Source: an uncultured Clostridia bacterium (GTDB lineage: Bacteria; Bacillota; Clostridia; Christensenellales; Borkfalkiaceae). Taken from it: a DNA stretch of 54,399 nucleotides. The position numbers and the translations under genes were made by a program. The notes below the pieces were generated by a model that had not been told where the DNA came from, did no database searches, and saw only the letters and a list, made by a program, of their open reading frames with translations. The stretch lies in assembly GCA_944340905.1 (NCBI GenBank), contig CALVLT010000013.1:1-54399 (forward strand), written 5' to 3'. Shown piece by piece: positions 26,272 to 34,629 of this stretch; position 1 is the first letter of the stretch, and the number at the start of each line of letters is the position of its first letter.

Positions 26272-27333
26272 ATGTACGATTGTCTGCCCGATTCTGAACT
26301 TTGCAGACCTGTCAAACAACGCGGTGAGTTTGTGTTTGCTGCCGTCGGTTTGGCCCATGGGCATATTTTTCAAATGTGCCGCGGGTTGATTGAAGCGGGT
26401 GCAACATTGAAATGGGTGTATGATGATGACGCATCGCTTGTCGCAAATTTTTTGGTTCAATTTCCACAAGCAAAAACAGCGTGCAATGTGGAGCAGATAT
26501 TACTGGACAATGCGGTTCGCCTTGTCGCCAGTGCCGATATTCCTTCCCGTCGTGCTCCGCTCGGAATGCGCGTGATGCAGAGCGGAAAGGATTTCTTTTC
26601 AGCCAAAGCGCCCCTTATCAACGCCGAACAGTTAACGGCGGTGAAAAAAACCGTTTCGGAGACAGGCAGAAAATTTGCCGTCTTTTTTAGCGAAAGATTG
26701 GCAAGCGAAGCCGCGGTATATGCGGGAGAGCTGATTTCACGTGGCGTAATCGGAAGAGTGATCGGGGTAAATATTCTGGCGCCTCATAAGTTGGGCGGGG
26801 AACGCCCTGCATGGTTCTACCGCAGAGATACGGCGGGGGGAATTTTGATTGATATCGGAAGTCATCAGATCGAACAGTTTTTATACTTTACAGGAAATAA
26901 AAATGCGGATATCCTTTCTTCTGCTGTAGCCAACTTCGCGCATAAAGAACATGGCGAATTTGACGATTTCGGCTCGTGCAGCCTGTTGGGCGAAAACGGA
27001 GCCGTCGGTCATTTTGTTGTCGATTGGTTTACGCCTGACGGTATCGGGGCATTTGGCGACGGCAGGGTCTTTCTGACGGGAACGGAAGGAACGATCGAGC
27101 TGCGGAAATATTTAGATATTGGCGTGAGTGACGAAACGGACACGGTGATTGTAGCCACGAAAAGCGGGGTGGAAAAAGTGTGCGTTAGAGGAAAGATCGG
27201 ATTGCCTTATTTTGGGAGACTGATCGAAGACTGCTTGTATCGTACACAAAATGCGATGAGTCAGGAACATATTTTTTCGGTGATGCAGCTTGCACTTGCC
27301 GCGCAGGCGGGGGCAGTTCATCTTGAACATTGA
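26272..27333 (+). CDS. Gfo/Idh/MocA-family oxidoreductase, second copy with altered EKP motif
   Basis: 353 residues. The Rossmann start FVFAAVGLAHGHIFQM, the central DFFSAKAPLINAEQL and the substrate-domain helix AGGILIDIGSHQIEQFLYF are family features. The usual EKP is AKAP here: the lysine is kept but the glutamate is lost. The N-terminal glycine motif is GLAHGH rather than GxGxxG. Together this suggests a divergent cofactor site. The start at 26272 is chosen from GGAG 8 nt upstream; ATG 26266 and 26254 are also in frame. It follows the first copy by 2 nt, so the pair may work as successive or heteromeric dehydrogenases. Confidence 0.85.
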   Translation: MYDCLPDSELCRPVKQRGEFVFAAVGLAHGHIFQMCRGLIEAGATLKWVYDDDASLVANFLVQFPQAKTACNVEQILLDNAVRLVASADIPSRRAPLGMRVMQSGKDFFSAKAPLINAEQLTAVKKTVSETGRKFAVFFSERLASEAAVYAGELISRGVIGRVIGVNILAPHKLGGERPAWFYRRDTAGGILIDIGSHQIEQFLYFTGNKNADILSSAVANFAHKEHGEFDDFGSCSLLGENGAVGHFVVDWFTPDGIGAFGDGRVFLTGTEGTIELRKYLDIGVSDETDTVIVATKSGVEKVCVRGKIGLPYFGRLIEDCLYRTQNAMSQEHIFSVMQLALAAQAGAVHLEH

Positions 27334-27342
27334 GGGAAACGC

Positions 27343-28098
27343 ATGGAAGATCGCATCCAAAAGAGTAAATTCCGTCAAGTCCGGCAATATACGATCGAAA
27401 CGGCTGACGGGACGCAGCTTGAAGAACTCATTTATTTGCCGGACAATCCTCCCAGAGGGTGTGTGATATGTATCCACGGCGGCGGTTGGCGGAGCGGTTC
27501 CTGTCAAACATTGGCCGCTCAAGCGGCATATTTTGCTGCAATCGGAGCGGTAGGCGCGAGCATTTCTTATCGTCTGTTATCGGAGAAAACAGATGTGCGT
27601 GACGCGCTCGGCGACTGTATTGCCGCTGTGGAATTTGTGCGGGGATTTATACGGAAAAAATATGGCGAATTGCCCGTCGTGGCGTTGGGGGAGTCGGCGG
27701 GAGGATATTTTGCGGCGGCGCTTGGTTGTAAAGCGCTGATGCGGGAGATATGCTCAACTGCGCGGATTGTTGAATTTGTTGTCGATCTGAATGGAATCGT
27801 CGATCTGACAGGAAAATGGGGATACGGCATCCATGATCAAAACTGTTTGTTGCATCAGAAGTTTTCGCCGATCTTTCGTATTACAGAAGGCGATGCACCT
27901 GTACTGATTCTACATGGGGATTCAGATGCTACGGTTTCGCTTGAAGAATCTATCGCCTATTGCGCCGCTTTGAACGCACAGGGGGTGGCTTGTGATTTGC
28001 GTATATTAGAAGGCGTTGCACATGCATTTTTTTATTTGATTACAAGTATGATAACGAATACGTGGCCTCCGTTCTGGAATCTGTCGGTGCCGATCTGA
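27343..28098 (+). CDS. Alpha/beta hydrolase (esterase/lipase type), frameshifted in the last 30 residues
   Basis: 251 residues as read. Oxyanion segment CIHGGGWRSGS, nucleophile elbow ALGESAGGY, acid in LHGDSDATV and catalytic His in EGVAHAFF: the complete triad of the acetyl-esterase (HGGG) family. After the T7 run at 28027-28033 the frame ends in SMITNTWPPFWNLSVPI. One extra T gives LFDYKYDNEYVASVLESV...ERGYI ending at TAG 28116-28118, clearly the ancestral tail. The core may still be active. Probable role: removal of acetyl or other ester groups from a glycoside. Confidence 0.82.
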   Translation: MEDRIQKSKFRQVRQYTIETADGTQLEELIYLPDNPPRGCVICIHGGGWRSGSCQTLAAQAAYFAAIGAVGASISYRLLSEKTDVRDALGDCIAAVEFVRGFIRKKYGELPVVALGESAGGYFAAALGCKALMREICSTARIVEFVVDLNGIVDLTGKWGYGIHDQNCLLHQKFSPIFRITEGDAPVLILHGDSDATVSLEESIAYCAALNAQGVACDLRILEGVAHAFFYLITSMITNTWPPFWNLSVPI

Positions 28099-28215
28099 AA
28101 GAGAGAGGTTATATTTAGGGAGGGAAAAAAGAAGTCGTTCATATTAAAAGATAATTTACACCATTGGGCTTACAGTTGGCCCAAGACAGTTCTGCGCTAT
28201 CATTTCACGGGTAAA

Positions 28216-30639
28216 ATGCCGTACGATGGCAAAGATGTTCTGCTCATGGATGGGCAGCCTGTGCCCTACCAGACAGAATGCACGGGTGAAAACGCGTATG
28301 ATCTGCTTGTGTTGTCCGATCTTCCTACAGACGGATTGCATGAGTTTGATTGGAGGAAGGGAACGGAATGCTTTGATACTCTGGCAAAACTTCCCCTTGA
28401 TAACGGCATTTTACAGGTGACGAGCATAAAAAACGGTCTTGTTGAGGTGCGGCACAGAAACGGCGCCTGTTTTCGTTTTACTTTGTCCGGGCCGGCACCG
28501 TTGAGATCGGAAGAATCTGTTTCCGGCGGCAGTGTTGAAGCAAGATTGGAAAAGACGTTATATTTTCCGAATGGCGCGGTCTATCATTTTTGCATTAAAC
28601 TGAAACGGGAACTTGATTATGCGGAAATTTACGAAGAGATGCAGGGCTGGGAAGGGCAGGCTGCTCGGGTACGGATGCAATGGGAAAAATTTTCTCCGCG
28701 TTATCGCAATACACTGGATCGCGGAGAGGAAAAGATCGATGCATATTTGCGGGAGGACGGAAACTTCCCTTTTGTATTGAACCCGTATATGCCTGCGCGT
28801 TCTTGGTGGGATCAGAAACATGTGGCGTTTTTAGATAAAAAAAGCGGTTTCTGGGCGGGTTTACTGTTGCATGACATTGAACATTTTCATGACGGAAATT
28901 ATGAAATATGGGGCAGTCGGGATACGCTTGCGATCGCTCTTCATCCGCATGGAACAAGTGCTCCCCTGCAAGACGGAATGCGGGCATATATGTTGATCTT
29001 ATGTGACGACAAACCGGTCGAGGCAATCATGGAGCACTATCGCAAGTATTATAGTCATGCTTGTCTTGATTGTGTGAAGGATTGGGTACTGTCGTGGGAA
29101 GATGATCGTGACGAGTATCCAAAATATTACCGCATAGAACGGGATACCGTTTTTTCCTATTGGTATAACACCTGTGTCGGGAAACCGTCGCCCGAGGACA
29201 TGATGGAGGTGCTCGATCGGGAAAATACTATTTTTGCACATTTAGAAAGGGTATCTCCCGTATCTTGTCGTTCCTTCCGTGCGGCATGGGCTCCGTTGTT
29301 TGATCTGACGGCAAATCAAATGAGTCCGGAGCAGTTTGATCGTGTCCGCGCGGCGATGGCGTTCACCTGTTATGTTCTGATGGGGGAAAATTACTTCCCT
29401 ACGCGTACTATGCTGGCAGGGCATCCCAACTTTTTAACGGACGTCATATCTCCCATCGGGCTATTTGCCGCACTGCTTGGGAAACTTCATCCTATGTATC
29501 GGCAGTGGCTTGCCTATTATGAGATGACATTGGCACGGAATTTTAAATATCATATTCGTCCGGACGTTGCTGCCTGGGATGCGGAAGGCGGCCGTTGGAC
29601 TGAAAACGTCGGATGTTATATGATGGGTATGTTGCAGGCGGTCGTGCTTGATTGCAACATAATATATCGTCTTTGCGGAGAAAATCCCATGTTGTATCCG
29701 CACATGAAACCGTTATTGGGATTTTTGGTCAATAACCAAAATACAGCCAACGGGCAATTTCGCAGGCTGTATTCTGCGCAAGGAGCCCATTCGTGTACCG
29801 GTGAATTTGGCGTTATGGGACATGGCTATGCGCTGTTCATGTTGCAGTTGGCCGATTTGTGTAAGTATTACGAACCGCTGTATGCCGAATATTTGTTGCA
29901 CAATTTTCGCAAAGAAGAAAATTTTGCCGGTGTGTTACAGCCGAACGGGCAAAATGAGCATGGAGTGGACTGCGACAGTTATCGGCCTTATGCTGTAAAC
30001 AACAAGGGGACTTCGCCGGCACTGTATTCGTGTAAATATACGGGGCTGGGTTTTATGTTGCGCAGCCATACGAATTTGCCCGATGAAATGAATGTGTTTT
30101 TGCAGCAAATTGACGAAGGCCCGAATTACCGATGGGGAAGAGCCGCGCAGGGAGGCTGCGGCGAATTATATTATTATGCAAATCGCAGGCAATATACCGG
30201 ACATAGCTGGGCAATTATCAGCGGCGTGGCAGAGGGAGAAACCCTTCGGCAGTGTATTGCGCATATTAAAGAGTTGATTACCCCGTTTGGCGTTGTCGTT
30301 ATGAAAGAACCGTTCAGTGCTTGGAATGCAAAATTCGGAAAAATCAGTTTAAAAAAGGCAGGCAAAGATGAGAACGGTTCGGTATATGTGCATGCATGCA
30401 TGTTTGCAATCTATGCGCTGTTTTCATGCGGCGAACGGATACTTGCAGAACAATTATTGAAAAACGTTCTTCCGACTCATGAGTATTGTGCCGATTTTGA
30501 AATGCAGCCGCCTATTTTCTTGCCTAATTTCTACTTTGCAAAACCTTCGGGTGAATATGGAAGATCAAGTGCAAATATTTCTACGGGCAGCGCCGCGTGG
30601 TATTTAAAAATTTATCGGGATTTTTATCAGAACAGATGA
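28216..30639 (+). CDS. Large putative carbohydrate-active protein, start codon unclear
   Basis: 807 residues from the first standard start; no signal peptide. Residues 1-290 look like beta-sandwich sequence (KTLYFPNGAVYHFCIKL, AFLDKKSGFWAGLLLHD); 320-800 look like an (alpha/alpha) barrel with conserved-looking DAEGGRWTENVGCYMMGM, YSCKYTGLGFML and a final GRSSANISTGSAAWYLK, similar in style to the end of GH94/heparinase-like proteins. Family not identified. The frame remains open and protein-like upstream to 28123 (KKSFILKDNLHHWAYSWP...), after a good AGGGAGGG site, but no ATG, GTG or TTG occurs there; an AAG at 28129 stands where an ATG would fit. The real start may be lost. Confidence 0.65.
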   Translation: MPYDGKDVLLMDGQPVPYQTECTGENAYDLLVLSDLPTDGLHEFDWRKGTECFDTLAKLPLDNGILQVTSIKNGLVEVRHRNGACFRFTLSGPAPLRSEESVSGGSVEARLEKTLYFPNGAVYHFCIKLKRELDYAEIYEEMQGWEGQAARVRMQWEKFSPRYRNTLDRGEEKIDAYLREDGNFPFVLNPYMPARSWWDQKHVAFLDKKSGFWAGLLLHDIEHFHDGNYEIWGSRDTLAIALHPHGTSAPLQDGMRAYMLILCDDKPVEAIMEHYRKYYSHACLDCVKDWVLSWEDDRDEYPKYYRIERDTVFSYWYNTCVGKPSPEDMMEVLDRENTIFAHLERVSPVSCRSFRAAWAPLFDLTANQMSPEQFDRVRAAMAFTCYVLMGENYFPTRTMLAGHPNFLTDVISPIGLFAALLGKLHPMYRQWLAYYEMTLARNFKYHIRPDVAAWDAEGGRWTENVGCYMMGMLQAVVLDCNIIYRLCGENPMLYPHMKPLLGFLVNNQNTANGQFRRLYSAQGAHSCTGEFGVMGHGYALFMLQLADLCKYYEPLYAEYLLHNFRKEENFAGVLQPNGQNEHGVDCDSYRPYAVNNKGTSPALYSCKYTGLGFMLRSHTNLPDEMNVFLQQIDEGPNYRWGRAAQGGCGELYYYANRRQYTGHSWAIISGVAEGETLRQCIAHIKELITPFGVVVMKEPFSAWNAKFGKISLKKAGKDENGSVYVHACMFAIYALFSCGERILAEQLLKNVLPTHEYCADFEMQPPIFLPNFYFAKPSGEYGRSSANISTGSAAWYLKIYRDFYQNR

Positions 30640-30665
30640 AAAAGCCGCCGCCTGATGGCAGCGGT
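30636..30665 (-). terminator. Terminator of the AraC-family gene
   Basis: On the minus strand CCGCTGCCATCAGGCGGCGG forms a stem (CCGC/GCGG plus GCC/GGC, TGAT-type loop) followed by TTTTTTC. It lies between the convergent 807-residue and AraC genes. Confidence 0.7.
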
Positions 30666-30677
30666 ATAGAGTTGGTT

Positions 30678-31442
30678 TTATTGCGTTTGCGAGCGTGATT
30701 TATATTGTGTCGGCGAAACGCCCATCATTTTTTTGAATACTCTGGAAAAATAAAATTGATCGGAAAATCCACATTTTTCCGCAATCTCGTTGATGGAGAA
30801 GTCATTGTCTACGTGTTGAGACAAAAAATTTGCGGCATAATCGATTCTTGTTTGCATCAAAAATTGTGACGGAGAGATCCCATATTCTTTAATAAATAAT
30901 TTTTGTAAATATCGCTTGGCATAGGGTAGTTTTTCATAAACCGCATTCAGATTAAAATCCGTGTTGGAAAAACCGCTTATGATATTTGACTCAATCAGCT
31001 TTGAAGTCGTGGAAATTTTTTTCCCTGCGGTAAGCGAGTCAATGTATTTGACGATGAGGTCGGTAAGGCTGGCAAGAATTTCATTATTTCTGTTGAGGCT
31101 GTGAAACTGGCGGTAGGTAATGTCAAGAATATAGGAGAGATCGTTAATATAGTTCAGATCTTTGTTTGTCAGATCGGAAAATAATTTCGGCGTTTGAAAC
31201 TTAGGCTGCCAGTTACAGAGAGTAAGGTTGATATTCTGAAATCCTTTGCGCGGTGCATTGCTGTGATAAATTTCAGGCGGGATGCAGATCATATCTCCGG
31301 CTTTGTAGGAAATATCATTCAAATCGGAAAATTTGAAAGTTCCGCTGCCGGAAATCACGTAAATGATTTCCCAATAGGAATGATTGTGTAAACCCAAATT
31401 GCGGATAGTAGAATATTTTTCGATGAAGTTCAGTGTCGCCAT
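30678..31442 (-). CDS. AraC-family transcriptional regulator with cupin sensor domain
   Basis: 254 residues. The N-terminal cupin-like domain (HNHSYWEIIYVISGSGTFKF, YKAGDMICIPPEIYH) probably binds a sugar or glycoside; the C-terminal double helix-turn-helix (FSINEIAEKCGFSDQFYFSRVFKKMMGVSPTQYK) binds DNA. AAGGG precedes ATG at 31442. It is divergent from the beta-helix glycosidase-like gene and convergent with the redox operon, so it probably activates the island's carbohydrate genes. AT-rich codon use as in the rest of the island. Unlike most neighbours it appears intact. Confidence 0.92.
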   Translation of the reverse strand: MATLNFIEKYSTIRNLGLHNHSYWEIIYVISGSGTFKFSDLNDISYKAGDMICIPPEIYHSNAPRKGFQNINLTLCNWQPKFQTPKLFSDLTNKDLNYINDLSYILDITYRQFHSLNRNNEILASLTDLIVKYIDSLTAGKKISTTSKLIESNIISGFSNTDFNLNAVYEKLPYAKRYLQKLFIKEYGISPSQFLMQTRIDYAANFLSQHVDNDFSINEIAEKCGFSDQFYFSRVFKKMMGVSPTQYKSRSQTQ

Positions 31443-31481
31443 GGTAGGAATCCCTTTATCATAATGTTTGATATTGCCGGT

Positions 31482-31510
31482 ATTATATCAAAAAAGACCA
31501 TATATGTCAA
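31482..31510 (-). promoter_or_regulatory. Promoter of the AraC-family gene, TTGACA-17-TATAAT
   Basis: Perfect consensus on the minus strand: TTGACA (31510-31505), 17 bp, TATAAT (31487-31482). A perfect consensus for a regulator gene suggests high basal expression or repression by the product. Confidence 0.85.
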
Positions 31511-31555
31511 ATACGGATTTTTCCCGTTTCTCCATAAAAAAATACATTTTTCCTA

Positions 31556-31584
31556 TTGAAGATCGGGGTAGGATAGGATATAAT
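31556..31584 (+). promoter_or_regulatory. Promoter of the beta-helix gene, TTGAAG-17-TATAAT
   Basis: TTGAAG (31556-31561), 17 bp, TATAAT (31579-31584). The -35 boxes of the two divergent promoters are 45 bp apart, a space where the AraC protein could act on both. Confidence 0.7.
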
Positions 31585-31604
31585 TGATATGCCGATGCGC
31601 GTAC

Positions 31605-33239
31605 ATGAAAGTGAATCATGGAGATACGATAGTTTTTGAAGGTGATTGCCTGCTTACGCCGGAAGGGGCATTTCATGAAGAATTATATCCCTCGAATAAC
31701 GATGGCGGCATGCGTGCTGTTCCTGTCTATATCAAGGGGAGAAAAAATGTGACAATTGACGGACGGGGCAGTACATTGCTATTCGATGGCAAACTCTCGC
31801 CGATTGCAATCGAAGACTGTGAGGATGTTGTTCTGAAAAACATGACGATCGATTTTCTCAGGCCGCTTCTTTTTTAGGGAACCGTCCTGGCGTCCAATCA
31901 GGAGTATCTTGATCTTAAGATCGCTGATTCTGCGTATGAGATTGCGGGGCGAAATCTGGTTTGGCACGTCAACGGCGGCGACCTGGATGCAGAGCAGATT
32001 TATCTGTTTGACTATGATAATGACTGCATTACAGGTCGTAAGTACTATATTCTGCCTCATTTGGTCGTGGGTTCCCATACCGATAAATATACCGATTCGG
32101 TATGGTCGCGTACAACGTATGGCGCTGAGTATCCGCGCTATCTTCTGTGTGAAGTGCAACAGCTTTCTCCGGGGAAACTGCGTTTTGTATTTTTGGAACG
32201 GTCAATGCGGCTTGTTTATCCTGTTGGGGAGCGGTGTGTGCTTTATCTTACACAGAATAAACGGGAAAACGATACGATATTTTTGAATCGGTGCAGCAGA
32301 GTTACGATTGAAAATGTGACAATTCGCCGCGGTCCCTGCATGGGGATCATTGCACAGCAGTGCAGTGATATTACGGTTAAAAATATGAAGATCGCTCCTC
32401 TTCCCGGACGGGGAGATTTGATCACTACTACGACTGATTCCATGATGTTTGTGGATTGCAGCGGCCGGATTTGTATTAACGGCTGCTATATTTCTTGCAG
32501 CTTGGATGACGGGATCAACATACACGGCACCTATGTGCCAATAGACAGAAGCAATGACTCTGTGGTTTTTGCGCATATGGGGCATGCTCAGCAGAAAGGT
32601 TATAATCCTTTTTGTCCTGGCGATGAAGTACAGTTTATTGATGATATGGCGCTGACTACACTCGGAGTGCGCAGGGTAATAAAGAGCGTGATGGCCAAGG
32701 ATAAAGTCAGCCTGAATGTGTTTTTTGATAGAGCTGTCCCGACGGGAGTCCGGAAAGGCTGTCTCATGCAAAATCTTACCCGTCAGCCTGAGGTGGAGAT
32801 CGTCGACAGCGAATACTTTAACAGTACTTGTCTTATGATTTCTACTGCAAAACCTGTTTTATTTGCCCGTAATCGCGTACATACATTGTGTGAGGCGATT
32901 CGTTTCGTGGACGATACCTGTAAGTGGTATGAAGCCGGGAAGACGCAGGGCGTTGTAATAAAAGACAATGTGTTTGAACGTTGCGCCGAGTGGTCGGACG
33001 GATATTTGATCCGGTTTATTGTACATAGCAAGGGAGAACCGCAGGTAATTTCACATGAGAATATTCGCATTTCCAACAATGTATTTTTCGGCCGTAACTC
33101 TAAATTGTTGCAGGCTGAGGGGACGGATCATCTGACGTTTTCCGATAACGTTTATTCTTATACAGAAACTTCAACGCAGGAAGAGATGTTTTTGCTCAAT
33201 CGTTGCGGGAACAGTGTATCTCTTGAACCTCCGCGATAA
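31605..33239 (+). pseudogene. Right-handed parallel beta-helix glycosidase-like protein with in-frame amber stop
   Basis: The frame from ATG 31605 reads GDTIVFEGD...PEGAFHEELYPSNNDGG...KNVTIDGRGSTLLFDG...VTLKNMTIDFLRP-like sequence and then stops at TAG 31875-31877, but the same frame continues open for 453 codons to 33239 with matching sequence (GTVLAS..., VTIENVTIRRGPCMGIIAQQ, repeated short beta-strands). This pattern resembles GH110-type alpha-galactosidases, where a residue such as Gln stands at the TAG position, so a single-base change (CAG to TAG) is likely. It may also lack some 30 N-terminal residues and has no clear ribosome-binding site. A restart at 32061 would give an incomplete fold. 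Confidence 0.72.
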
Positions 33240-33316
33240 TGGGAAAACGGAAAATCGCCTGTGACTTTGCAGAATGAAAAAAATTGCAAAACGTTCTTCT
33301 TTTATCGTACAAATTC

Positions 33317-33348
33317 TTGACAAAGCAGGGAGGGGGGAGTTATATAAT
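33317..33348 (+). promoter_or_regulatory. Promoter for the 135-residue membrane protein gene
   Basis: TTGACA at 33317-33322 and TATAAT at 33343-33348 (20-bp spacing), or overlapping TATATA at 33341-33346 with 18 bp. The 150-bp gap 33240-33390 also marks the right edge of the AT-rich island; no copy of the tRNA-end repeat is found here. Confidence 0.6.
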
Positions 33349-33390
33349 AAATTCGATATTTTGAGACCATTCTGAAGAGGAGAGAATAAA

Positions 33391-33798
33391 ATGAAAGTGA
33401 TACGGTTTCTGATCACCATCATATGGCTGATCATGGTGCCGATCGCGGTGTACATGGTCGTCACCGCTGTGATGGGGCTGATCGGCGCCGATGAAATGAC
33501 GGTGAGCAACGGCATTATGGACGTGGTGATCGCGCAGGCGCTCTGCTATGCGCTGATCTGGCCCAACACGGTCGCCGTCAACTGCCGGCTGTGTTTCAGG
33601 TATGACGGCATCGCCGAGAGCATCGCGGCAAACAAGACGGACATTCAAAACAGCATGCAGAGCATTCTGAATGCGTTCGCGGCAGAGCTGTGCGGCGCGG
33701 CCTCGGATGCCTTTGAATCCTTTCGCAGCGGGCACACCGGCTATGACGGTGAATGGTATGTCAAGCCCGGAGACATCGAGGCACGATTTGAAGCGTAA
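33391..33798 (+). CDS. Small membrane protein of unknown function
   Basis: 135 residues with two hydrophobic segments (FLITIIWLIMVPIAVYMVVTAVMGLIG at 6-32 and MDVVIAQALCYALIWPNTVAVN at 43-64) and a soluble acidic C-terminus. GAAGAGGAGAG lies before the ATG. GC-rich codon use shows it belongs to the core chromosome beside the island. No family recognised. Its own promoter and a shared bidirectional terminator make it a single-gene unit. Confidence 0.75.
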   Translation: MKVIRFLITIIWLIMVPIAVYMVVTAVMGLIGADEMTVSNGIMDVVIAQALCYALIWPNTVAVNCRLCFRYDGIAESIAANKTDIQNSMQSILNAFAAELCGAASDAFESFRSGHTGYDGEWYVKPGDIEARFEA

Positions 33799-33828
33799 AA
33801 AAACGACCCCCGCGGGGTCGTTTTTTTG
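33796..33828. terminator. Bidirectional terminator
   Basis: AAAAACGACCCC and GGGGTCGTTTTT form a symmetric hairpin with A and T runs on both sides. It can end the gene at 33391 (plus) and the rpsF-ssb-rpsR operon (minus). Confidence 0.9.
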
Positions 33829-33842
33829 TTTTGTCTGATCTC

Positions 33843-34178
33843 TCAGTCTGCCTTGAAGGGCAGAAGAGCGGCAACGCGGGCGCGCTTGATGGCAACGGCA
33901 AGCTCGCGCTGGTGCTTTGCGCAGGTACCCGTCATGCGGCGGGGCAAAATTTTGCCGCCCTCGCTGATGAACTTTCTGAGCTTGTTCGTCTCCTTATAGT
34001 CGATCGTGCTCTTTTCCTGGCAGAAGAGGCAGACCTTCTTATAATTCTGGCGCTTATAGTTCTTTTTGGCGGGGCGCTCGCGCGTTTCCCGCGCCTCCGC
34101 TGCAGGAGCGGCAGGCGCTGCTGCGGGAGCTGCGCTCTCGGCAGGTTCTTCCTGCGTCACAACCGTATTCTCTTCCAT
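33843..34178 (-). CDS. rpsR: Ribosomal protein bS18 with Ala/Glu N-terminal extension
   Basis: Small-subunit protein that pairs with bS6 at the platform. The conserved part starts at about residue 44 ([24 protein letters not shown]...[34 protein letters not shown]). Three of the cysteines of zinc-type S18 are kept (CLFC and TGTC). The first 40 residues are a low-complexity Ala/Pro/Glu tail absent from standard 75-90-residue S18 proteins. Last gene of the rpsF-ssb-rpsR operon, 33 nt after ssb. Confidence 0.97.
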   Translation of the reverse strand: MEENTVVTQEEPAESAAPAAAPAAPAAEARETRERPAKKNYKRQNYKKVCLFCQEKSTIDYKETNKLRKFISEGGKILPRRMTGTCAKHQRELAVAIKRARVAALLPFKAD

Positions 34179-34211
34179 GTTCTTTACTCCTTATAAAATG
34201 GGGGGCATCGC

Positions 34212-34628
34212 TCAGAAGGGGATATCCCCGTCGTCGTCGAATGCCTCGAGCGCGGGCTTTTTCTTGGGCGCTGCGCTCGGCTGCGTAGCGGGCGCGTCAT
34301 AGAAGTCGTCGCCCTGCTGCTGTTTGGGTGTCAGGAATTCCACGTCCTGCGCAATGACGTCCACCGATGTGCGGCGGCTGCCGTCGTTTGCCTCGTACTG
34401 GCGGATCTGTAGGTCGCCGTACACGGCGATCTTGTTGCCCTTTTTGGTGTATTGGGCAACCTGCTCGCCCAGCCTGCGCCAGGCGGTCACGTTGTAGAAA
34501 TCCGTTGCCCGGTTCTCGCCGTACCCTCTGTTGACGGCCACGGCAAAGCGGCATACGGTCACGCCGCCCGCGGTTTCGCTCAGCTCGGGGTCGCGCGTCA
34601 GATTCCCGATCAGAAACACCTTCGTCAT
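34212..34628 (-). CDS. ssb: Single-stranded DNA-binding protein
   Basis: OB-fold protein that coats single-stranded DNA in replication and repair; active as a tetramer. N-terminal OB fold VFLIGNLTRDPELSETAGG...CRFAVAVNR...TDFYNVTAWRRLGEQVAQYTKKGNKIAVYGDLQ, a linker after residue 105, and the conserved acidic tip DDDGDIPF that recruits partner proteins. 138 residues. It starts 1 nt after the rpsF stop, as in many Bacillota. Confidence 0.98.
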   Translation of the reverse strand: MTKVFLIGNLTRDPELSETAGGVTVCRFAVAVNRGYGENRATDFYNVTAWRRLGEQVAQYTKKGNKIAVYGDLQIRQYEANDGSRRTSVDVIAQDVEFLTPKQQQGDDFYDAPATQPSAAPKKKPALEAFDDDGDIPF

Positions 34629-34629
34629 C

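Noticed and set aside
31875-31877. TAG as a pyrrolysine or recoded codon
   Set aside because: One isolated case in a decaying island, RF1 present nearby, and no suppressor tRNA or pyl genes in the window.
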